Below, one piece after another: positions 16,909 through 25,798 of a stretch of 64,000 bases of DNA. The translations under genes and the position numbers were made by a program. The stretch is from JAFAGX01 sp035623255. Lineage in GTDB: Bacteria; Acidobacteriota; Terriglobia; Terriglobales; Acidobacteriaceae. Each line of letters opens with the position of its first letter. Positions within the stretch are counted from its first letter, which is position 1. Location of the stretch: the NCBI GenBank assembly GCA_035623255.1, contig DASPTU010000055.1, forward strand, positions 30,238-94,237, given 5' to 3'. Under the pieces are notes generated by a model that had not been told where the DNA came from, did no database searches, and was given only the letters and a program-made list of their open reading frames with translations.

Positions 16909-18342
16909 ATGGATCTGAAATCACTCACGATTGATGCCGTGCGGTCAGCCATCCGAGAGCGAAGAACTACGGCTACCGCTTTAGCTGAAGCGTTCTACAC
17001 CAACATTGAAAGAGACGATCCTGAGATTGGCGCCTACCTGACGCTTTCGCAAGACCGTGCGCTCGCGAAGGCTGGGGAGATCGACAGGCTCGCCGAGAAA
17101 GGCGATGCGCTGCCACCTTTGGGTGGGGTACCGGTGGGCATCAAGGATGTGATGGTGACCCGAGGTGTGCGTACAACGGCGGGTTCGAAGATTCTCGGTA
17201 ACTACATTCCGCCGTATGACTGCACAGCAGTGGCGCGGCTCGAGGAGGCCGGTGCGGTAGTGCTTGGAAAAACGAATTGTGATGAATTTGCCATGGGGTC
17301 ATCGAATGAGAATTCGGCCTGGCGTCCGGTGCACAACCCGCGCGATCCCAGACGCGTTCCCGGAGGGTCTTCCGGAGGATCCGCCGCCGCGGTCGCGGCG
17401 CACATGGCCATCGTGGCCCTTGGCTCAGACACCGGCGGCTCGATTCGCCAGCCCGCTTCATTCTGTGGTGTGGTTGGCTTGATGCCAACCTATGGGCGTG
17501 TCTCACGATACGGGCTGATTGCATTTGCCTCCTCGCTCGATCACATCGGGCCGTTGACGAAGACGGTAAAGGACGCGGCGACGGTGCTGCGTACGATCGC
17601 CGGTCGTGATCCGATGGATTCTACCTCCGCCGACTTACCGGTTCCAGATTACGTGGCCGAACTGGAGAAGCCGGTTTGCGGGCTCAAAATCGGGGTCGCC
17701 CATGAATACTTCGGAGAGGGACTTGACGCTGAGGTCCGAGCCGCAGTCGAAGCTGCTATTCACAAGCTGGCGCAATTGGAGTGTGAAGTCATTCCCGTTT
17801 CCCTGCCCCACACGAAATATGCGATTCCGACCTACTACATTCTGGCGACCGCCGAGGCTTCATCCAATCTGGCACGCTATGACGGGGTTCGATACGGTCT
17901 TCGGGCGGGGGGTGTGCGCACACTTTCGGAAATGTATCGACGCAGCCGCGATCAGGGATTTGGCGCCGAAGTGAAGCGGCGCATCATGCTGGGCACATAT
18001 GCTCTCAGCGCCGGTTACTACGATGCCTACTATCTGAAGGCACAGAAGGTTCGCACACTGCTGGCTGACGACTTTCGCGAAGCTTTCAAAAAAGTGGATG
18101 CCATTATTACTCCGACCAGCCCAACTGCGGCATTCAGACTGGGAGAGAAAGTGGATGATCCCTTGGCAATGTACCTGGCTGATATTTATACAGTGACGGC
18201 CGATCTCGCGGGCATTCCAGGGATCTCGATCCCTTGCGGTGAGACGAAAGACAAGCTCCCGATCGGCTTGCAGATTCTGGGAAGGCACTTCGACGAAGCC
18301 ACCGTCCTGCGTCTGGCGAATGCGTACGAGAACGCCGCGTAA
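16909..18342 (+). CDS. gatA: Asp-tRNA(Asn)/Glu-tRNA(Gln) amidotransferase subunit A
   Basis: GatA is the glutaminase subunit that frees ammonia for tRNA-dependent amidation. The 477-residue protein shows the amidase-signature triad in the expected places: Lys79 (VGIKDV), Ser154 (PGGSSGGS) and the nucleophile Ser178 (SDTGGSIRQPA). The DEFAMGSSNENSA segment and the C-terminal GIPGISIPCGE and LPIGLQILGRHFDE motifs are also present. Length is normal. Together with gatC it implies that the organism makes Gln-tRNA or Asn-tRNA by the indirect route. Confidence 0.96.
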   Translation: MDLKSLTIDAVRSAIRERRTTATALAEAFYTNIERDDPEIGAYLTLSQDRALAKAGEIDRLAEKGDALPPLGGVPVGIKDVMVTRGVRTTAGSKILGNYIPPYDCTAVARLEEAGAVVLGKTNCDEFAMGSSNENSAWRPVHNPRDPRRVPGGSSGGSAAAVAAHMAIVALGSDTGGSIRQPASFCGVVGLMPTYGRVSRYGLIAFASSLDHIGPLTKTVKDAATVLRTIAGRDPMDSTSADLPVPDYVAELEKPVCGLKIGVAHEYFGEGLDAEVRAAVEAAIHKLAQLECEVIPVSLPHTKYAIPTYYILATAEASSNLARYDGVRYGLRAGGVRTLSEMYRRSRDQGFGAEVKRRIMLGTYALSAGYYDAYYLKAQKVRTLLADDFREAFKKVDAIITPTSPTAAFRLGEKVDDPLAMYLADIYTVTADLAGIPGISIPCGETKDKLPIGLQILGRHFDEATVLRLANAYENAA

Positions 18343-18389
18343 GCGGCCAGTTGCCAGCGCTCTATTTCGCTATTAAGTTCCGCACGGTA

Positions 18390-18980
18390 TCAGGAATCCT
18401 TGAGGAGCTCGTAGTAACAATCACCGGCACAGCTGCGGCAAAGGACCTTGCCATCGCGCCGAACCTCGCGGCGAAAGTTGATGCCTTCGCCGCAAACATC
18501 GCAAACAATTCGTTCGCTTTTGTATCCAGGAAACTCTTCGGGAGGCAGTTCGACCTTCACCCACTGAGTGGTAAATAAGTCGTCATCCGAAAGCTCACGA
18601 TAGGCCAGCATCTGCTGGCTATTTTTGTCACTGATTTCGGGATGTAACTGTCGCGCCAAAGTCTTCGACGACTCTTTCGCTGCAATTCGCACAGCTTTGC
18701 CGGTGCTGACGTCGACAAAGGTGGCCGCGACTTTGCCCCAATCGCGGAATTTCAGGGCTCGCTTACCTAAGCGGCAGCCGGTGACGACAGCGACCGCGTC
18801 GGTCGCGCAGCGATCGATTTCAACAAACGTGACAAGACGCTTGCGGTCCTTGCCGCGAGGATCGTCAAGACCCAGCTTGGCAAGGCCCAGCATGGCTAAC
18901 CGCACCCCGAGCACTTGGCCGGCGCACAAATGTCCGTGAGCCTGTTCTGCCTCGCGCAGGTACTCGTCGAGAGATTTCAT
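18390..18980 (-). CDS. FmdE-family protein with C-terminal zinc finger
   Basis: A 196-residue protein. Residues about 1-130 match the FmdE family first seen beside formylmethanofuran dehydrogenase of methanogens: EQAHGHLCAGQVLGVRLAM, the EIDRCATDAVAVVTGCRLG segment, and RDWGKVAATFVD. The C-terminus is a four-cysteine zinc ribbon (CDVCGEGINF ... VLCRSCAG) like those of TraR/DksA-type fingers. FmdE homologues in bacteria are widespread but their role is not settled; binding of a metal or a molybdenum/tungsten cofactor precursor has been proposed. I chose ATG 18980. No formylmethanofuran or molybdenum-cofactor gene is in this window. Confidence 0.82.
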   Translation of the reverse strand: MKSLDEYLREAEQAHGHLCAGQVLGVRLAMLGLAKLGLDDPRGKDRKRLVTFVEIDRCATDAVAVVTGCRLGKRALKFRDWGKVAATFVDVSTGKAVRIAAKESSKTLARQLHPEISDKNSQQMLAYRELSDDDLFTTQWVKVELPPEEFPGYKSERIVCDVCGEGINFRREVRRDGKVLCRSCAGDCYYELLKDS

Positions 18981-19030
18981 GCAAGACCAGCTGTCAATTT
19001 GCAGTTCCCAACTCAACCAAGGAGAAAACT

Positions 19031-19630
19031 ATGCTGTTCAATTCTAGATCGAAAACGCTAATCGTGATGCTACTCGCGCTGTCGCTGATAACCACTGGGT
19101 GCAGCGCACAATGGATCAAAGTCGCCCTGGCGGATCTTCCGATACTGGTGCAAATGGCTTTGAATGTCGGTAATCTTGTTACGACACTGCAATCCGGCAA
19201 ACAACTGAATGCGGCGGATGCCGAAGCCATCCAGAACATATCCAATCAGGCAGCGCGCGACCTGAACTTGTTACAGAGCCTTTATAACGAGTACCAGTCC
19301 CATCCCGGCGGCACAGCGTTACAGAAAATCCAGAACGCCATCGGTGATATTAACCAAAACTTACCTGCGCTGTTGCAGGCCGTTCATATCAGTGACCCGG
19401 CGCTATCTGCCAGAGTTACCGCAGCTGTGAATCTGATGCTGAGCACCGTTAACGGTTTTGCCGCACTCATCCCGCAACCGTCGGGGGCTTTCGCTGCTCA
19501 GAAAGTCGTACGCAAAGCAACTCCTGCACCCACGCCTGCGGACTTGAAAAGGCAATGGAACGAGCAGGTGTGTGGAGCGAGCGGCAACAGTGCTCTCGAG
19601 TCCGCCAGATCATCCTGCGAAGTGAAATAG
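19031..19630 (+). CDS. Putative lipoprotein of unknown function
   Basis: A 199-residue protein starting at ATG 19031 with AAGGAG upstream. It has a lipoprotein-type signal peptide (VMLLALSLITTGC, Cys24). The mature part is predicted mostly helical, with Gln/Asn/Leu-rich stretches such as LNAADAEAIQNISNQAARDLN and LLQSLYNEYQSHPGG, and ends in a Cys-containing polar tail (VCGASGN ... SSCEVK). It is divergent from the FmdE gene. I do not recognise a family; the pattern recalls small lipoproteins found near helical adhesins or phage-derived genes, but that is speculation. Confidence 0.65.
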   Translation: MLFNSRSKTLIVMLLALSLITTGCSAQWIKVALADLPILVQMALNVGNLVTTLQSGKQLNAADAEAIQNISNQAARDLNLLQSLYNEYQSHPGGTALQKIQNAIGDINQNLPALLQAVHISDPALSARVTAAVNLMLSTVNGFAALIPQPSGAFAAQKVVRKATPAPTPADLKRQWNEQVCGASGNSALESARSSCEVK

Positions 19631-19733
19631 AAAACCCGGTTAGCACACTGCACGCCTGCAAGCCTGTGGTTCGTGGCTATGACGGTGACTCTGCGAAACA
19701 CAGCGGCGACGTGCAGTTTTTCGCCGAGCGAAA

Positions 19734-20327
19734 TTAGATCCTGCCGGCGGAGGGCAAATGCGGCGAAGGGTGAGGAATCGCCCGCAGACGATGACCGACA
19801 ATCAAACTGTAGTGGACACCTGAAATGATGGTGAACGCAAATACTGCGCGCAGACAGGTTAGGCGCGTGATGGCAATCCATCTGCTGGGTTCAACTTGAA
19901 ATAACAAAGCAAAGAAAACGGCCGCCACCTGGGCAAAGGTATTGGCTTTGCCGAAGATGCTGGGACGGAAGTCTCGCAGACCGGCGATTGCATATAGAAC
20001 CGCACTGGCGGCCAGAATCGAAATATCACGGCTGAAAACCAGCACCGTAAACTTCCACGGAATCTTATGCAGAATCGAGAGCACAAGAAATACAGTGCTA
20101 AGGAGTAGCTTATCCGCGATGGGATCGAGATATTGCCCAAGCATGGTTTGCTGCTTCAGAGTACGAGCCAGCAGACCATCGAGGCCGTCGCTGAGGCCGG
20201 CCAGCACGAACAGAATCAGAGCGGAGCGATAATGTCCTTCCACCAGTTTAATGACGATAAACGGCAGGAATATCATTCGCATCAGCGTGAGCTGGTTAGG
20301 AAAACTTAGAACCTGCGATAACTTCAC
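19734..20327 (-). CDS. pgsA: CDP-alcohol phosphatidyltransferase, probable PgsA
   Basis: A 197-residue inner-membrane enzyme that exchanges CMP of CDP-diacylglycerol for glycerol-3-phosphate, the step that makes phosphatidylglycerol phosphate. The full catalytic motif is visible: Asp47, Asp50-Gly51, Ala54-Arg55, Gly64, Asp68 and Asp72. The opening FPNQLTLMRMIFLPFIV is typical of PgsA (compare NxLTxxR). The C-terminal tail after residue 180 is polar and proline-rich. pgpA, which removes the phosphate from the product, lies at 41.3 kb. Other family members (cardiolipin or phosphatidylinositol phosphate synthases) cannot be excluded. Confidence 0.85.
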   Translation of the reverse strand: MKLSQVLSFPNQLTLMRMIFLPFIVIKLVEGHYRSALILFVLAGLSDGLDGLLARTLKQQTMLGQYLDPIADKLLLSTVFLVLSILHKIPWKFTVLVFSRDISILAASAVLYAIAGLRDFRPSIFGKANTFAQVAAVFFALLFQVEPSRWIAITRLTCLRAVFAFTIISGVHYSLIVGHRLRAIPHPSPHLPSAGRI

Positions 20328-20825
20328 TGGCGTTCCTCGATGAGCCGCCTCATTCTTGGGATTGTAAACAATGGTTTGGCAGGAATGCAGACCTAGTTCC
20401 TACCCGCCTGAACCCCTTTCGGGAAGAGTCGTCACAGGGTAATCATTCGTGACCCGCTGAAGGCCTAATCACGGTTACTCACCAGTCGCTCGTGCGTGTG
20501 CTGTGTGAACCGCCCCTGTGGCCCGGACTTCGCCGTTACAAACAAAACATAGCAAGGTTGGTAGTTTGGGCACAGAACGCGTAGGCCGCCGCAATGGTTA
20601 CTAGCAAGTTTGTTAAATCCCCTTACCTTTTTGTCGTTTCTTGCGTCTAACGGAACAATATGTTCTTTGCGGTGCGACAGCCTGATCCGTCCCAAAAACG
20701 GACAGGAATTTGTCACTTTTGCAACAACTCCCCTTCACGGAACGTTGACCAACGGGGTTGCGTATCTGAGGCAAGCATGCTTTTCGGGAAAGCCAGCGCG
20801 GCAGCGGAGAGTTTGGGAGACGGTT
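20328..20825. other. Intergenic region, about 500 bp
   Basis: The stretch between pgsA and the winged-helix gene has no supported gene. The 13-bp inverted repeat GAACAATATGTTC lies at 20653-20665, about 160 bp upstream of the next start. CCGTCCCAAAAACGG near 20687 can form a short hairpin. Open frames here overlap each other in several phases and show no coding signature. Confidence 0.4.
20653..20665. promoter_or_regulatory. LexA-box-like inverted repeat
   Basis: GAACA and TGTTC flank a 3-bp centre. The half-sites resemble the Gram-positive LexA box (GAAC-N4-GTTC), but with the GAAC/GTTC half-sites the spacing is 5, one base too long. It may be an operator for the winged-helix gene downstream. 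The palindrome is certain, the role is a guess. Confidence 0.3.
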
Positions 20826-21353
20826 ATGCACGAGACGCACAACAATGGTAACGCAGGCTCAGGTCTACTGAAGAACAGTGATCCGCACGTACATGAGGTA
20901 GTGAAAACTGCCCACGAAGAACTGCGTCAGCTTATGAGGCAGCGAGCGGACATCATGAAACGAATTGGCACGTTGAAGCAAACGATCTCGGGTTTGGCCA
21001 ATTTGTTCGGCGATGAGATTCTGGGCGACGATCTGATGGAATTAGTCGACCGCAAGACGGTGGGCCGCCAGCCCGGATTTACGAAAGCTTGTCGTCTGGT
21101 GCTGATGGAAGCTGGGTCGCCACTTAGTGTACGCGAGGTCTGCGATCGCATTCAGCAGCGGATGCCCGCGGTGTTGCTGCGCCACAAAGATCCGTTGGCC
21201 TCGGTAACCACGGTGCTCAACCGGTTGGTCGAGTATGGTGAAGCTCAAAGCGTGGCCCGTGCGAATGGCCGGCGCGCCTGGAGATGGGTTTCCGATCCCG
21301 AAGCCCTTGCCGAACAACCGCCACTGCAGGCCATGCAGGATTCGCAGATCTAG
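20826..21353 (+). CDS. Coiled-coil protein with C-terminal winged-helix-like domain
   Basis: A 175-residue protein starting at ATG 20826 with GGGAG 6 nt upstream. Residues about 22-60 form a likely coiled coil (VVKTAHEELRQLMRQRADIM, then RIGTLKQTISGLANLF). Residues about 85-165 look like a winged helix (FTKACRLVLMEAGSPLSVRE, VCDRIQQRMPAVLLRHKDPL, ASVTTVLNRLVEYGEAQSVA) ending in a Trp-rich wing (RRAWRWVSD). The domain resembles the HARE-HTH/Dam-replacing type winged helices that read or support DNA-bound complexes. It is probably a DNA-binding protein; targets are unknown. Confidence 0.65.
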   Translation: MHETHNNGNAGSGLLKNSDPHVHEVVKTAHEELRQLMRQRADIMKRIGTLKQTISGLANLFGDEILGDDLMELVDRKTVGRQPGFTKACRLVLMEAGSPLSVREVCDRIQQRMPAVLLRHKDPLASVTTVLNRLVEYGEAQSVARANGRRAWRWVSDPEALAEQPPLQAMQDSQI

Positions 21354-21398
21354 ACTCCGCTAATACTGTGTGCGCAGCAGCTCAAGGAGTTTGCTCGA

Positions 21399-22109
21399 CT
21401 ATGCCGGAAGAAGCATGCCTTTCTCTAAATGCCGGGTCACGTGCGCATAGGACGCGGCGTGGGGATCATGCGTGACCATAACAATTGTTTTCTGAAAATC
21501 CTCATTTAATCTCTTCAAAATTTCCAAAATCTCCGTGGCCGAATGGCTGTCGAGGTCGCCAGTCGGCTCATCCGCGAGGAGCAACGTCGGGTCACTCACA
21601 ATCGCACGGGCGATCGCCACTCGCTGTTCCTGACCACCGGAAAGCTGTTTTGGCAAATGTTGAGCTCGTTCCTCAAGGCCGACGAGCTTCAAGGCCGTCA
21701 TGACATGATCGCGCCGTTGCTGCGAGTTGAGCTTCGTCAGGAGCAATGGAAGCTCGACATTCTCAAAGGCCGTCAGAACCGGAATGAGGTTGAACGTCTG
21801 AAACACGTAACCGATGTGTTGGTTGCGCCAGTGCGCCGATTGCCGATCACTGAGCCGAAAAATGTTCTCGCCTAGTACCCGAAGTTCTCCTGAAGTCGGG
21901 CGGTCGATCGCCGCAATCATATTCAGCAGGGTCGTCTTGCCGGAACCCGACGGCCCCATGAGGGCGAGGAATTCGCCCGCCGCGATCTCGATGGAGACAT
22001 CATCGAGGGCCTTCACTTCAAAGGCATCGCGTTTGAAGATCTTGCTGACATTCTGGACCTGAACCACTCTGGTTTGAGTGGCCGTGTTCGCAATTGTGGC
22101 AGTGCTCAT
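21399..22109 (-). CDS. ABC transporter ATP-binding protein (MacB/LolD/DevA type)
   Basis: A 236-residue ATPase with Walker A GPSGSGKTT, Q-loop YVFQTFNLIPVLTA, signature LSGGQEQRVAIARA, Walker B LLLADEPTGDLDS and H-loop VTHDPH. It belongs to the mechanotransmission branch that works with MacB/DevC permeases. It is the last gene of a four-gene minus-strand operon (permease, permease, adaptor, ATPase). Its start overlaps the end of the adaptor gene by 4 bp (ATGA), a sign of translational coupling. Confidence 0.93.
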   Translation of the reverse strand: MSTATIANTATQTRVVQVQNVSKIFKRDAFEVKALDDVSIEIAAGEFLALMGPSGSGKTTLLNMIAAIDRPTSGELRVLGENIFRLSDRQSAHWRNQHIGYVFQTFNLIPVLTAFENVELPLLLTKLNSQQRRDHVMTALKLVGLEERAQHLPKQLSGGQEQRVAIARAIVSDPTLLLADEPTGDLDSHSATEILEILKRLNEDFQKTIVMVTHDPHAASYAHVTRHLEKGMLLPA

Positions 22110-23467
22110 GATTGCCCCTTAATCTTGATTTTGTCTCCATTTTTCAAAGCCGCTGGAGAGGTCGTAATCACGTTCTCGCCCCCATTCAATCCCTTTACGG
22201 TGAAACCGCTGCTGCGCTGGGAAACGATCTGAACCTCGCGCTCGAGCGCCTTACCATTAAATGCAAGGAATACGACCTTCTTGCCGTTCTCGTCGTGAAT
22301 GGCTGTCGTCGGTATGAAGACTCCGGAATTCTGGGAACTGACAGGCTTGGAATTGTCGGCTAGAAACTTGACCGTCGCATTCATTTCAGGTCGCAGGTAT
22401 TCATCCGGATTCAGGATCTGTACCTTGACCTGCACAGTGGCCTTTTGACGGTTCGCTTCGGGCGAGATCTCGTGGATGATGCCGTCATATTTGCGGTCAG
22501 GATAAGCATCAACGGTGATCACGCCCTTCTGCTTCGACCCAAGCTTCGCGAAATCGTCCTGTGCGATGTCCAGTTCCACCTGAATGTCGTTGAGATCCGC
22601 AAGCGCCACTACCTGGCCTTGTGGGCCGCCTTCAGCCTGACTGGCGAACTGTGAGGTCACCAACTCGCCTTTCTCGGCAGTGCGTTCCAGAATCGTGCCA
22701 CTTACCGGCGCGCGGATGACCGTCGCATCCAGCCATGATTTGGTGTAAGCCTCCTGCCCTTCAGCCTGAACTACTGCGCCCTTGGCACGGGCAATTTCCT
22801 CGGCGCGAGGACCAATCTTGGCCAGCCGATAGCCTTTCTCCAACGAATTTACCCGTTGCTGGTCCGCTTCGAATTTCGCGCTGGCATCATCAAAGGCCTG
22901 ACGGGAGACCACACCCTGCGACCACAGCTCGCGATCGCGGTCCAAGGTCAACTTGTCATTGGCAAGAGTGGCGCGGGCTTCATCAAGATTGTGCTGCGCC
23001 TGATCGATTTCTTCGGGACGAGACCCATGTTGCAGTTCCTCAAGATAAGCTCGGGCATTCTCGGCGGCGCCTTTGGCCTGCTCATACTGGGCGCGAAACT
23101 CATCATCTTCCAAACGCACCAGGACCTGGCCTTGCTTTACCTTGTCGCCCTTTTCCACGCCGATCCACGCGACTCGCCCCGTGACCTTCGAATTCACATT
23201 GATCTTGTGGTGCGGAACAATGTAGCCGCTCGCGGTAAGAACAATCCCGCCCGGATCTCCAGCATTCTCAGCTTGCGCGCGCGTGACCTCGACTTCCGGT
23301 ACATTCGGCGTCAACAAGCGATACGCCAGCGTCCCTACACTAAGCAGGACGACAGCTGCAATCCCGATGATGATGTAGCGGCGGGCCCAAAGCGCAGGCT
23401 CGCCGCTTTGCGCTGAGCGGTCGATCCGCAGCCCTTGCAAGTCAGCGTGTTTGGTATCGAGCGGCAT
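22106..23467 (-). CDS. Periplasmic adaptor (membrane fusion) protein of ABC efflux system
   Basis: A 453-residue protein. One N-terminal membrane helix (YIIIGIAAVVLLSVGTLAYRLL, about residues 30-52) leads into a biotinyl-lipoyl-like region (INVNSKVTGRVAWIGVEKGD ... VKQGQVLVRLEDDE). A long helical hairpin follows (about 115-240, with ARAYLEELQHG and ATLANDKLTLDRDRELW), then the second lipoyl half (VIRAPVSGTILERTAEKGE) and beta-barrel domains. This is the HlyD/DevB-like layout that bridges the inner-membrane permease to an outer-membrane channel. No outer-membrane channel gene is adjacent. It sits between the permease and ATPase genes. Confidence 0.9.
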   Translation of the reverse strand: MPLDTKHADLQGLRIDRSAQSGEPALWARRYIIIGIAAVVLLSVGTLAYRLLTPNVPEVEVTRAQAENAGDPGGIVLTASGYIVPHHKINVNSKVTGRVAWIGVEKGDKVKQGQVLVRLEDDEFRAQYEQAKGAAENARAYLEELQHGSRPEEIDQAQHNLDEARATLANDKLTLDRDRELWSQGVVSRQAFDDASAKFEADQQRVNSLEKGYRLAKIGPRAEEIARAKGAVVQAEGQEAYTKSWLDATVIRAPVSGTILERTAEKGELVTSQFASQAEGGPQGQVVALADLNDIQVELDIAQDDFAKLGSKQKGVITVDAYPDRKYDGIIHEISPEANRQKATVQVKVQILNPDEYLRPEMNATVKFLADNSKPVSSQNSGVFIPTTAIHDENGKKVVFLAFNGKALEREVQIVSQRSSGFTVKGLNGGENVITTSPAALKNGDKIKIKGQS

Positions 23468-23471
23468 GCAC

Positions 23472-24635
23472 CTAATCTCTTAGTGAGGCCAGAATCTCCC
23501 GCTGGGCGGCATGCCAAGCCGGAGCAATTCCGCCGACCAGGCCCATAATTACGGCGAATATGACTGCCGAGCTCACCACGGCCGGAGTCATCCGCAAGCT
23601 AAAGACCGCCTCGCTGAACGTCACCGGATTGTTTGTTCCGGTCGTCATGCCGTTAAACGGCAGCATCAGCACTATGCCGATCAACGCACCCAGCAGCGAC
23701 AGCATTATGGATTCAAAAACGAACGAACTTAAAATGCTGGGCCGGGAAAAGCCGATCACACGCAAGGTCGCGATCTCGCGCGAACGGTACGCTACCGCCG
23801 CGTACATCGTATTCATAGCGGCGAAGCAAGAGCCGATTCCCATGATGACGGCAACAATCATGCCCACAAACTTAATGGGATTGCCCGAACTGGTCTGCTT
23901 GGCCCAATACTCGGTTTCGAGCATTCCGCTGAGTTTCAGCCTCTGGTCATCACCTACGCGGTTCTTCAGGGCGTCGGCGGCGACCGGGTCGGTTGCGCGG
24001 AGTAGAACCGAGTTATAGGTGGTACGGTCGAAATCGTTGGCAAGCTGATTAATGTCTCCCCAGATTTCGGAGTCATGCGCCGTGCCGCCAGCGTCGAAAA
24101 TCCCCACCACTGTCCAAGGCCCCTTGCCGATCCACATACTGTCGCCGATGTTGGCCTGCGAAAAGCGATTGTGAATTGATTTACTCACCACGATCTCACG
24201 CTGCCCAGGCTTGAACCACCGACCGCCAACAAGCTTGGTCTCGGGCCGCATTTCGAAGCCGGTTGGTGTCAAGAAGCGTACGGTAACGTTTGTCTCGCCC
24301 GTCCCATCATTTCTGGGAAGTACGACCACCAGCAGATCTTCGCCTGAGACTAACGCCTGTCCTTGCGCGTCGCGTGCCACGCCGGGGAGATCTTTCATGA
24401 TCGGTAGCGCGTCCCGATCCACACCACCAGCGGTCAGTTCCGCGGTTGCTCCCTTTCGCAACACCAGTACATTTAAGGGATCGCCGCTTCCTTTAAACGC
24501 CGCATTCAAGCCAGCCAGGAGCGCAAGAATGAAAATCGCTGTCGTGACGGTCAACGCAATGCCGAGCGCGGTCATGATGGTCGCGCTTTTGCGCAACTTC
24601 AGATTCCGGATGTTGTATTGAAGAGGGACGGCCAT
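23472..24635 (-). CDS. ABC transporter permease (DevC/FtsX type)
   Basis: A 387-residue permease with an N-terminal helix (MTALGIALTVTTAIFILALLAGL), a periplasmic domain and three C-terminal FtsX helices. These enclose the loop VAYRSREIATLRVIGFSRPSI that meets the ATPase. It ends in GGIAPAWHAAQREILASLRD, the usual family ending. It lies 4 bp upstream of the adaptor gene and 11 bp downstream of its paralogue at 24647. The pair probably forms the heterodimeric membrane part of the efflux complex. Confidence 0.9.
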   Translation of the reverse strand: MAVPLQYNIRNLKLRKSATIMTALGIALTVTTAIFILALLAGLNAAFKGSGDPLNVLVLRKGATAELTAGGVDRDALPIMKDLPGVARDAQGQALVSGEDLLVVVLPRNDGTGETNVTVRFLTPTGFEMRPETKLVGGRWFKPGQREIVVSKSIHNRFSQANIGDSMWIGKGPWTVVGIFDAGGTAHDSEIWGDINQLANDFDRTTYNSVLLRATDPVAADALKNRVGDDQRLKLSGMLETEYWAKQTSSGNPIKFVGMIVAVIMGIGSCFAAMNTMYAAVAYRSREIATLRVIGFSRPSILSSFVFESIMLSLLGALIGIVLMLPFNGMTTGTNNPVTFSEAVFSLRMTPAVVSSAVIFAVIMGLVGGIAPAWHAAQREILASLRD

Positions 24636-24646
24636 AATTATCTCCG

Positions 24647-25798
24647 CTATCCGATGTGCCGCAATCCTTCCACAATGTTCCGGCGCGAAGCATTGAACGC
24701 CGGCACAAATGAACTCACCAAGCCGACCGTGGCTCCAACGAAGACCGCAACCAACACCATGGGCAGGCTGAATGTAACCCCGGTTAGAAAGAGCCCCATC
24801 TGTGGGGAGCGGGCCATCACGTAAACCAACCCCGAAGCGGCCAACGCCCCCAGCAAGCCGCCGAAAGCAGCAAGGCTCACTGACTCGCCCATGAATAACG
24901 CTAGAACAGTGCCGCGCGTGAAGCCGAGAGTTTTCAGCAGAGCCACTTCACGAGTGCGCTCGCGGATTGACATTGCCATGGTATTGGCCGAAACGAGCAG
25001 CGTCGCGAAAACCACCGCCGCGCAAATGCTCAAAATAAAGCCTTTCACGTTGCCGAGCATGGCAATCCAGTCGAGGTTGAAAGCTTTCTCGCTCTCTGAT
25101 TTTGTGGGCCGGTCGGAATTACGAAACTGTGCGTCGATGGCTTTGGCGATTACCGGTACGCTTTGTGGAGAATCCGCCAGTACCCCATAAAATCCCACGA
25201 AACCTTTTACTCGCGGATATCCCTCGTCGATGTAAATGTTATTGAAATAGACTGATTCCGACGGAGTCGGAGCCGTAAACATGCCGCGGATAGTAAGTTC
25301 AAGGTCAAGCGGAAAAATTGTGCCCTTGATGTTGAGACGGTCGCCGATGTTCCAGCCATGCTTTTTGGCGAGCTCAGCGTCAACCACACAGCCCGCACGA
25401 TCTTTTTTCCACGCTTCCAATTGGTCGGCGGGAATGTGGAAATCCTTCAATACCTCGAAGATTTCGTTAGGGTCAGTACCAAATTGCGCGAAAAAGTTCT
25501 CCGGCTTGTCATCTTTGTATTGCCCGCCAAACCAGGTTTCATTCACTACATTTCGGACACCCGGAACCGAGCGGATCTTCTCACGGTAAGAGATCGGCAA
25601 GAACTGGGCCAGCGAGACCTTATGACGCACGATGAGCCGTTGGGCAGATTCAGCCGTCCCGTCGGACAAGTAAAAGGCTCGCCATATGGTCATCATCACC
25701 GTCAGTAGCAAGAGGGAAAAGCTGATGCTGAGCAGGGTCAAAAGACTGCGGCGTTTATTGCGAGACGCATTCTTGCGCACGAACCGGCTGAGTGTCAT
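24647..25798 (-). CDS. ABC transporter permease, first gene of efflux operon
   Basis: A 383-residue permease of the same type as the next gene: an N-terminal cytoplasmic segment rich in Arg/Lys (RFVRKNASRNKRRSLLTLLS), helix, periplasmic domain of about 230 residues, and three C-terminal helices. The loop MSIRERTREVALLKTLGFTR is followed by the ending FVPAFNASRRNIVEGLRHIG. As the first gene it probably carries the operon promoter in the 412-bp region upstream, where an 18-bp palindrome lies 152 bp before the start codon. Confidence 0.9.
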   Translation of the reverse strand: MTLSRFVRKNASRNKRRSLLTLLSISFSLLLLTVMMTIWRAFYLSDGTAESAQRLIVRHKVSLAQFLPISYREKIRSVPGVRNVVNETWFGGQYKDDKPENFFAQFGTDPNEIFEVLKDFHIPADQLEAWKKDRAGCVVDAELAKKHGWNIGDRLNIKGTIFPLDLELTIRGMFTAPTPSESVYFNNIYIDEGYPRVKGFVGFYGVLADSPQSVPVIAKAIDAQFRNSDRPTKSESEKAFNLDWIAMLGNVKGFILSICAAVVFATLLVSANTMAMSIRERTREVALLKTLGFTRGTVLALFMGESVSLAAFGGLLGALAASGLVYVMARSPQMGLFLTGVTFSLPMVLVAVFVGATVGLVSSFVPAFNASRRNIVEGLRHIG

